Origin: Microbacterium sp. CH12i
GTDB lineage: Bacteria; Actinomycetota; Actinomycetes; Actinomycetales; Microbacteriaceae
Assembly: GCF_000685355.1 (NCBI RefSeq)
Contig: NZ_JHET01000003.1
Location: 337,194-401,193 of the forward strand
DNA: 64,000 nucleotides
Direction: 5' to 3'
Shown: positions 59,612 to 64,000 of the stretch, in pieces
How the letters are laid out: every line of letters starts with the position of its first letter
Numbering within the stretch: position 1 is the first letter of the stretch
Made by a program: the position numbers and the translations under genes
The notes under the pieces: model-generated
Told to the model about the DNA's origin: nothing
The model's database searches: none
The model's input: only the letters and a program-made list of their open reading frames with translations

Positions 59612-61071
59612 ATGGAATTTGTCAGCGAGCAGCCGACCGTAGATCTGACTTACTCGGATGTCTTCCTGGTGCCGCGACGATCGGGTATCACCAGCAGACT
59701 CGAGGTCGATCTCGCACCGCGGGACGGCACGCCAGCGACTATCCCGCTGGTCGCGTCGAATATGAACTCGGTCACGGGGCCCGACTTGCAGCGGTGCTCG
59801 CCCGCCGCGGAGGCCTCGGCATCCTTCCGCAGGACATGCCACTGCAGGACCTGGATGCCGCGATCCGCGAGGTGAAACGCCAGCCCGTCGAATGGGACAC
59901 CCCGCTGATTCTGGCGCCGAGTGCGTCCGTCGCCGATGCGCTGCGACTGCTCCCTGCGACACCGGGACACGGCATCGTTGTCGCTGAGCGAGGCGGCGGA
60001 GAAGCGCTCAAGGCGTCAGACGTTCGCGGCATCGTGCCCGCCACTCGACTGGCCACCGCACTTCCGGATGCGCAGTTGGGCGATCTCGTGCACGCTGGCA
60101 GTCCCGCGCTGGATGCTGAGGACATCACGAGCGGCCGCGCTGCCTTCGACGTCATCACCGAGGCAGGTGCCGAGCTCGTGACCATCGTTCGTCACGGTCA
60201 CGTCGTCGGCACTCTCAGCGCCCGCAGCGCTCTGCGCTCGACGCTATACAAGCCGGCCGTCGATGCGAATGGCCGGCTGGCGGTGGGAGCGGCGGTCGGA
60301 ATCAATGGAGACGTCGCAGCCAAGGCCAAGGCGCTCGCCTCAGCCGGAGTGGACGTGCTCGTCATTGACACCGCGCACGGCCACCAGGAGGGGATGCTGC
60401 GCGCGCTCGCCGCAGTGTCGGCACTGAACCTCGGCATCCCCCTGGTCGCGGGCAACGTCGTCACCGCAGACGGAGCGAACGACCTCGTTGACGCGGGAGC
60501 ATCGATCCTCAAGGTCGGTGTCGGCCCTGGCGCGATGTGCACCACTCGCATGATGACCGCTGTAGGGCGTCCACAGTTCTCGGCCGTGCTGGAGACCGCG
60601 CAGGCCGCGCATGAGCTCGGTGCGCACGTCTGGGCAGACGGGGGAGTGCGCTACCCACGCGACGTTGCGCTCGCGCTCGCCGCAGGCGCAGCATCCGTCA
60701 TGATCGGCTCCTGGTTCGCTGGCACGATTGAGGCTCCCGGCCAGTTGCAGTCAGATGCCGACGGTCGGATCTACAAGGAATCGTGGGGGATGGCGTCGAC
60801 CAAGGCGGTGCAAGCCCGCTTCGGGCGACTGGACGCCTACGAGCGTGCCCGCAAAGAACTCTTCGCCGAGGGCATCTCGTCATCGAAGATCTACCTTGAC
60901 CCGATGCGGCCGGGAGTTGAGGACCTGCTCGACATGATCACGTCGGGCGTGCGGTCCTCGTTCACCTACGCAGGTGCCTCTTCGGTGCCGGAGTTCCACG
61001 AACGCGCACTGGTCGGACGCCAGTCTGCGGCCGGGTACGAAGAGGGCAAGGCGCTGCCAGTCAGCTGGTAA
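59612..61071 (+). pseudogene. guaB1: GuaB1-family IMP dehydrogenase-related protein / GMP reductase, single-base frameshift
   Basis: The first frame runs MEFVSEQPTVDLTYSDVF to ASNMNSVTGP. The second continues RLAAVLARRGGLGILPQDM and includes two CBS repeats, VLVIDTAHGHQEGML, the catalytic Cys loop VGPGAMCTTRMMT and GSWFAGTIEAPG. The break is in GGGGCCCGAC at 59777-59784; one added C gives 486 aa. Actinobacterial GuaB1 has been assigned as GMP reductase (GMP to IMP). TACCGT lies 6 bp before the ATG. The alternative longer frame from 59545 begins out of frame and is not the true N-terminus. Confidence 0.92.
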
Positions 61072-61127
61072 GGGTCCGCGGCGCGAAGCGGATGCTGAAC
61101 CAGCGGCGAACGCGCCGCGGGACACGG

Positions 61128-61133
61128 TAGAAT
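61128..61133 (+). promoter_or_regulatory. -10-like hexamer for leader ORF and corC operon
   Basis: TAGAAT at 61128-61133, 10 bp before the leader ATG; no convincing -35. It would put the 5' end of the transcript a few bases before, or at, the leader ORF. Confidence 0.4.
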
Positions 61134-61143
61134 AGTCACCACA

Positions 61144-61215
61144 ATGGACGACCCTCCCAGTTGCAGAACTTCGCCCCACTGCCCGCCCTTCCTCTCTGAG
61201 GAGGGGAACGACTGA
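61144..61215 (+). CDS. Candidate 23-residue acidic/proline leader peptide of the corC operon
   Basis: The ORF starts MDDPPSCRTSP, continues HCPPFLS and ends EEGND. Its TGA (61213-61215) overlaps the ATG of the CNNM/CorC gene (TGATG), so the two are translationally coupled. Asp-Asp-Pro-Pro directly after the start is the kind of nascent chain that destabilises translating ribosomes at low magnesium, as in the E. coli MgtL leader (begins MEPDPTP). The end of the ORF overlaps a hairpin that covers the corC Shine-Dalgarno sequence. No such ORF is required by the downstream protein's start, which is well marked. Confidence 0.55.
   Translation: MDDPPSCRTSPHCPPFLSEEGND
61186..61206 (+). promoter_or_regulatory. 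Hairpin sequestering the corC Shine-Dalgarno
   Basis: CCCTTCCTC (61186-61194), loop TCT, GAGGAGGGG (61198-61206): nine pairs with one G-T. The right arm is the ribosome-binding site of the gene at 61215. A ribosome finishing the leader ORF would unfold it. Confidence 0.55.
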
Positions 61216-62534
61216 TGGACTACGTCATGTTGGGAGTGGGGCTCCTTCTCACAGTAGGCACTGGCCTCTTCGTTGCAAGTGAGTTCGCGCTCGTCAATCT
61301 CGACCGCGCCGAACTCGAAGCGCGCCAGGCGCGCGGCGAGACGCGACTCGCTCTCACGATTAGCGCGCTGAGGCACACGTCGACGCACCTTTCATCGGCA
61401 CAGCTCGGAATCACGCTGACTACGCTGCTCACCGGTTTCACTATGGAGCCAGCGCTGTCGAATCTGCTGTCGCCCGTGTTCACGTCGTGGGGCATCTCTG
61501 AAGCCGCGGTGCGGCCGATCTCGACCGTGATTGCCATGCTCGTGGCGACGACGTTGTCGATGATCCTCGGTGAGCTAGTTCCGAAGAACTTCGCGCTCGC
61601 CCTCCCGGTCGCGACCGCGAAGCTTGTCATCCCGTTCCAGGTGGCATTTACGACAATCTTCAAGCCCGCTGTCGTCGTCCTCAACGACAGCGCGAACGCC
61701 ATGTTGCGAGCGATGGGCATTGAACCGAAAGAAGAACTGTCGGGCGCACGCACCGCCGAGGAACTCTCCTCGCTCGTGCGCCGCTCTGCGATGGCCGGCT
61801 TGCTCGAAGCCGATACCGCGACTCTGCTGGATCGTAGCCTCACCTTTGCCCGGCTTTCGGCTGCCGATGTGATGACCCCGCGCCCGAGCATGCACGCGAT
61901 TGCGGCCGGCGACTCAGCGGAAGATGTCATCCAGCTCGCCCGCCGCACCGGCCACAGCCGCTTCCCGGTTTATGACGACGACATGGATGACATCACCGGC
62001 GTCGTGCATTTGAAAGCAGCTGTCTCTGTCCCCCGTGAGCGGCGAGCCGACGTTCCGGTCGGCGCGCTCGCCACCGAGCCCTTGCGCGTTCCTGAAACGC
62101 AGCACCTTGACGTGCTGATGTCTGAGCTGCGAGCCAAGGGCTACCAGCTCGCGATCGTCGTCGACGAATACGGCGGAACCGCAGGCATCGTCACGCTAGA
62201 GGATCTGGTCGAAGAGATCGTCGGCGAGGTGTCCGATGAGCACGACCGAAGCCGCGCGGGCATCGTCCTTGGCCGCGATTCCATCACTTTCCCTGGCGAA
62301 TTGCGCCCAGATGAACTTCAGAACCGCGCCGGAGTGCGCGTCCCAGAAGGAGACGTGTACGACACCGTGGCCGGTTACATCATGAGTGTGCTTGAGCGCG
62401 TCCCGATGGCGGGTGACGAGGTCAGCCTCGATTCCGGTGTGCTGGAGGTCGTCCGGATGGACGGACGCCGCGTTGACCGCATCCGCTATAGGCCGGTCCC
62501 GGTCGATGCCGCGTCAGCGGAGGTGGCACGATGA
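61215..62534 (+). CDS. CNNM/CorC-type transporter (hemolysin family), first copy
   Basis: Protein of 439 aa. A DUF21/CNNM membrane domain with four helices (about 1-190; [11 protein letters not shown] is the conserved loop) is followed by a CBS pair ([11 protein letters not shown] and [25 protein letters not shown]) and a C-terminal CorC_HlyC domain. CNNM proteins bind Mg-ATP at the CBS pair and transport or export magnesium. The 4-bp overlap with the next gene suggests a heteromeric pair. Start ATG has GAGGAGGGG 9 bp upstream, inside a hairpin. Confidence 0.93.
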   Translation: MDYVMLGVGLLLTVGTGLFVASEFALVNLDRAELEARQARGETRLALTISALRHTSTHLSSAQLGITLTTLLTGFTMEPALSNLLSPVFTSWGISEAAVRPISTVIAMLVATTLSMILGELVPKNFALALPVATAKLVIPFQVAFTTIFKPAVVVLNDSANAMLRAMGIEPKEELSGARTAEELSSLVRRSAMAGLLEADTATLLDRSLTFARLSAADVMTPRPSMHAIAAGDSAEDVIQLARRTGHSRFPVYDDDMDDITGVVHLKAAVSVPRERRADVPVGALATEPLRVPETQHLDVLMSELRAKGYQLAIVVDEYGGTAGIVTLEDLVEEIVGEVSDEHDRSRAGIVLGRDSITFPGELRPDELQNRAGVRVPEGDVYDTVAGYIMSVLERVPMAGDEVSLDSGVLEVVRMDGRRVDRIRYRPVPVDAASAEVAR

Positions 62535-63592
62535 ACGACTGGGCAGGACTCGTCTGGCTCGTGGTGCTTCTCGTCGTGAACGCCTTCTTCGTTGGCGCCG
62601 AATTCGCAGTGATCTCTGCCCGGCGCTCGCAGATCGAACCCCGCGCAGAAGAAGGCTCCCGCGCGGCAAAGACCGCGCTCTACGCGATGGAACACGCGAC
62701 ACTCATGCTCGCGACCTCGCAGCTCGGAATCACGATCTGCTCGCTGCTGATCCTGAACGTCTCCGAACCCGCGATTCACCATCTGCTCGGAATCCCGATG
62801 CACGCATTCGGGTGGGCGGATGCGGTGGTAGACGTCGTCGCATTCGTTATCGCACTCCTACTGGTGTCGTACCTGCACGTAGTATTCGGCGAGATGGTGC
62901 CGAAGAACCTGGCCTTCTCGATCCCCGATCGTGCCGTGCTGATTCTCGCGCCGCCGCTGGTGTGGATCTCAAAGATCTTCATGCCCGTCATCTGGGTGCT
63001 CAACGCGGCGGCCAACGGCGTGCTGCGCCTGTTCCGAGTGGAGCCGAAGAGCGAAGCGTCATCGACGTTCACGCTCGGCGAGGTGGCGACGATTGTCGAT
63101 CAGTCACGCCGCGAGGGCGTGCTCTCGGACGCGGCGGGTACCGTCTCGAAGGCGGTGGAATTCACCGACAAGAAAGCGCGCGATGTCGCGGTTTTGCTGG
63201 GTGACCTCGTGACCTTGCCTCAGACCACGACGCCCGATGATATCGAGCGGGCGGTGGCGCGCTACGGCTTTTCTCGCTATGTGATCGTCGACGATGAGAA
63301 CATGCCGCTCGGCTACGTGCACTTGAAGGACATCCTGCGGGCGTCGGAGGGGAAAAATGCCGCGACGAAGACCGCGGCGGCGATTCCGTCCAAACGCATC
63401 CACCACATGGTCCCGATTCAGGAAGACACCGACCTCGAGGATGCTCTCGCCGTCATGCGTCGTGCTGGACGCCACTTGGCGCGCGTGCGAAACGCGCAGG
63501 GCGAAACGACGGCCGTGCTTTTCCTTGAGGACATCTTGGAAGAACTGGTCGGGGAGGTGCAGGACGCCACACGGCGTGTGCACGGTCGCTAG
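62531..63592 (+). CDS. CNNM/CorC-type transporter (hemolysin family), second copy
   Basis: Protein of 353 aa with the same layout but shorter: DUF21 membrane domain (GEMVPKNLAFS), CBS pair (FSRYVIVDDENMPLGYVHLKD, TAVLFLEDILEELVGEV) and no full CorC_HlyC tail. ATG overlaps the stop of the first copy (ATGA). The TAG stop abuts the end of an IS481-type element, so a longer C-terminus may have been lost, though the frame ends plausibly at DATRRVHGR. Confidence 0.92.
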   Translation: MNDWAGLVWLVVLLVVNAFFVGAEFAVISARRSQIEPRAEEGSRAAKTALYAMEHATLMLATSQLGITICSLLILNVSEPAIHHLLGIPMHAFGWADAVVDVVAFVIALLLVSYLHVVFGEMVPKNLAFSIPDRAVLILAPPLVWISKIFMPVIWVLNAAANGVLRLFRVEPKSEASSTFTLGEVATIVDQSRREGVLSDAAGTVSKAVEFTDKKARDVAVLLGDLVTLPQTTTPDDIERAVARYGFSRYVIVDDENMPLGYVHLKDILRASEGKNAATKTAAAIPSKRIHHMVPIQEDTDLEDALAVMRRAGRHLARVRNAQGETTAVLFLEDILEELVGEVQDATRRVHGR

Positions 63593-64000
63593 GTGTACTT
63601 CCCCGTGAGGTTGTGAACGCGTTCTGAGGGGGTCTTGCCGCCGATGCCGGTGTGGGGTCTGTGGTGATTGTAGTGATGGAGCCAGGTCTCGTAGGCGGCG
63701 GCTCGCTCGGATTCGCTGGCGTAGGGTCTCGCATATGCCCACTCGACGGCGAGGGTCCGGTTGAATCGCTCGACTTTCCCGTTGGTCTGCGGCCGATACG
63801 GTCTGGTCCACTTGTGCTTGATGGTTTCGCCGAGCGCGGCAGCGAACGCGTGGGATCGGTAGCAGGCGCCGTTGTCGGTCATCACCGCGGTCACGGTCAC
63901 GCCGAGGCTGGCGAAGAACGCGTTCGCACGAGTCCAGAACCCGGCCGCGGTCTCCTTGCGCTCGTCGTCGAGGATCTCCGAGTACGCGACACGTGAGTTG
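63589..64000 (-). CDS. IS481-family transposase, C-terminal part (5' end outside window)
   Basis: About 137 residues of a DDE integrase-type transposase. The second catalytic Asp is in AVMTDNGACYRS and the Glu in NGKVERFNRTL, followed by HHYNHHRPHTGIGGKTPSERV. The frame runs open to the window end upstream through VAYSEILDDERKET and SLGVTV. The N-terminal HTH and first Asp are beyond the edge. Confidence 0.9.
   Translation of the reverse strand, partial: NSRVAYSEILDDERKETAAGFWTRANAFFASLGVTVTAVMTDNGACYRSHAFAAALGETIKHKWTRPYRPQTNGKVERFNRTLAVEWAYARPYASESERAAAYETWLHHYNHHRPHTGIGGKTPSERVHNLTGKYT
63594..64000 (-). mobile_element. IS481-family insertion sequence, partial
   Basis: The element seems to begin at TGTACTTCCCCGTGAGGTTG (63594), immediately after the CorC stop codon, with the transposase reading toward this end. 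The other inverted repeat is outside the window, so exact ends and target duplication cannot be checked. Confidence 0.7.

Noticed and set aside
61081..61214. Magnesium riboswitch (M-box or ykkC-like) before corC
   Set aside because: The leader is under 90 nt, most of it an ORF; no multi-helix aptamer can be drawn, only the SD hairpin.

Overview
This window is high-GC actinobacterial chromosome, most likely from a Microbacteriaceae member close to Microbacterium. The evidence is two WhiB regulators, MtrA-MtrB-LpqB, a SigH-type sigma factor with a zinc anti-sigma factor, the fused E2/E1 2-oxoglutarate enzyme, DUF5719/DUF3499 genes and a DUF222-HNH gene. Several blocks match, from memory, gene neighbourhoods of Mycobacterium tuberculosis: manA/DUF3499/metallopeptidase/whiB2, mtrAB-lpqB/comF/hpf/secA, pdtaS/whiB1, and moxR/DUF58/spoIIM/RDD. 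No intergenic gap exceeds about 210 bp, and I saw no tRNA, rRNA or CRISPR array.

Layout. 1-12.5 kb is a cell-surface polysaccharide locus: fcl, gmd, a flippase-like protein, DUF2304, a GT2 transferase, glf, a Wzm/Wzt-type ABC exporter, a membrane Nudix-like protein, a GlfT1-like transferase and two tandem O-antigen-ligase-like proteins. 12.7-21 kb holds manA, a DUF222-HNH gene, whiB2, a giant membrane GT2 with DUF5719, a metallopeptidase-family gene and DUF3499. 21-32.6 kb is RDD/SpoIIM and a DUF58-MoxR-DUF4350-DUF4129-membrane operon, split by an island of aqpZ, fur-katA and a DUF559 nuclease flanked by palindromes. 32.8-43.4 kb carries mtrA-mtrB-lpqB, comF, hpf, padR with a coiled-coil protein, and secA. 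43.5-50 kb has an aminotransferase, a CpaE-like ATPase, a SAF protein, pdtaS and whiB1. 50-59.5 kb carries bcp, rsgA-aroA, sigH-rshA, an Eis-like acetyltransferase and kgd. The right end holds guaB1, two CNNM/CorC proteins preceded by a coupled 23-codon leader ORF, and the 3' part of an IS481-family element.

Two points affect the whole window. First, eight genes (wzm, DUF222-HNH, katA, cpaE-like, SAF, pdtaS, kgd, guaB1) carry nine breaks that each look like one missing base. Restoring the bases gives full-length family members, so sequence or assembly deletions are more likely than mass gene decay. Second, at least eight genes have a -10-like hexamer exactly 6-7 nt before the start codon, which suggests leaderless transcription. 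The best candidates for new biology are the acidic/proline leader peptide upstream of the CorC gene, with a hairpin over that gene's Shine-Dalgarno sequence, and the palindrome-flanked DUF559 nuclease.
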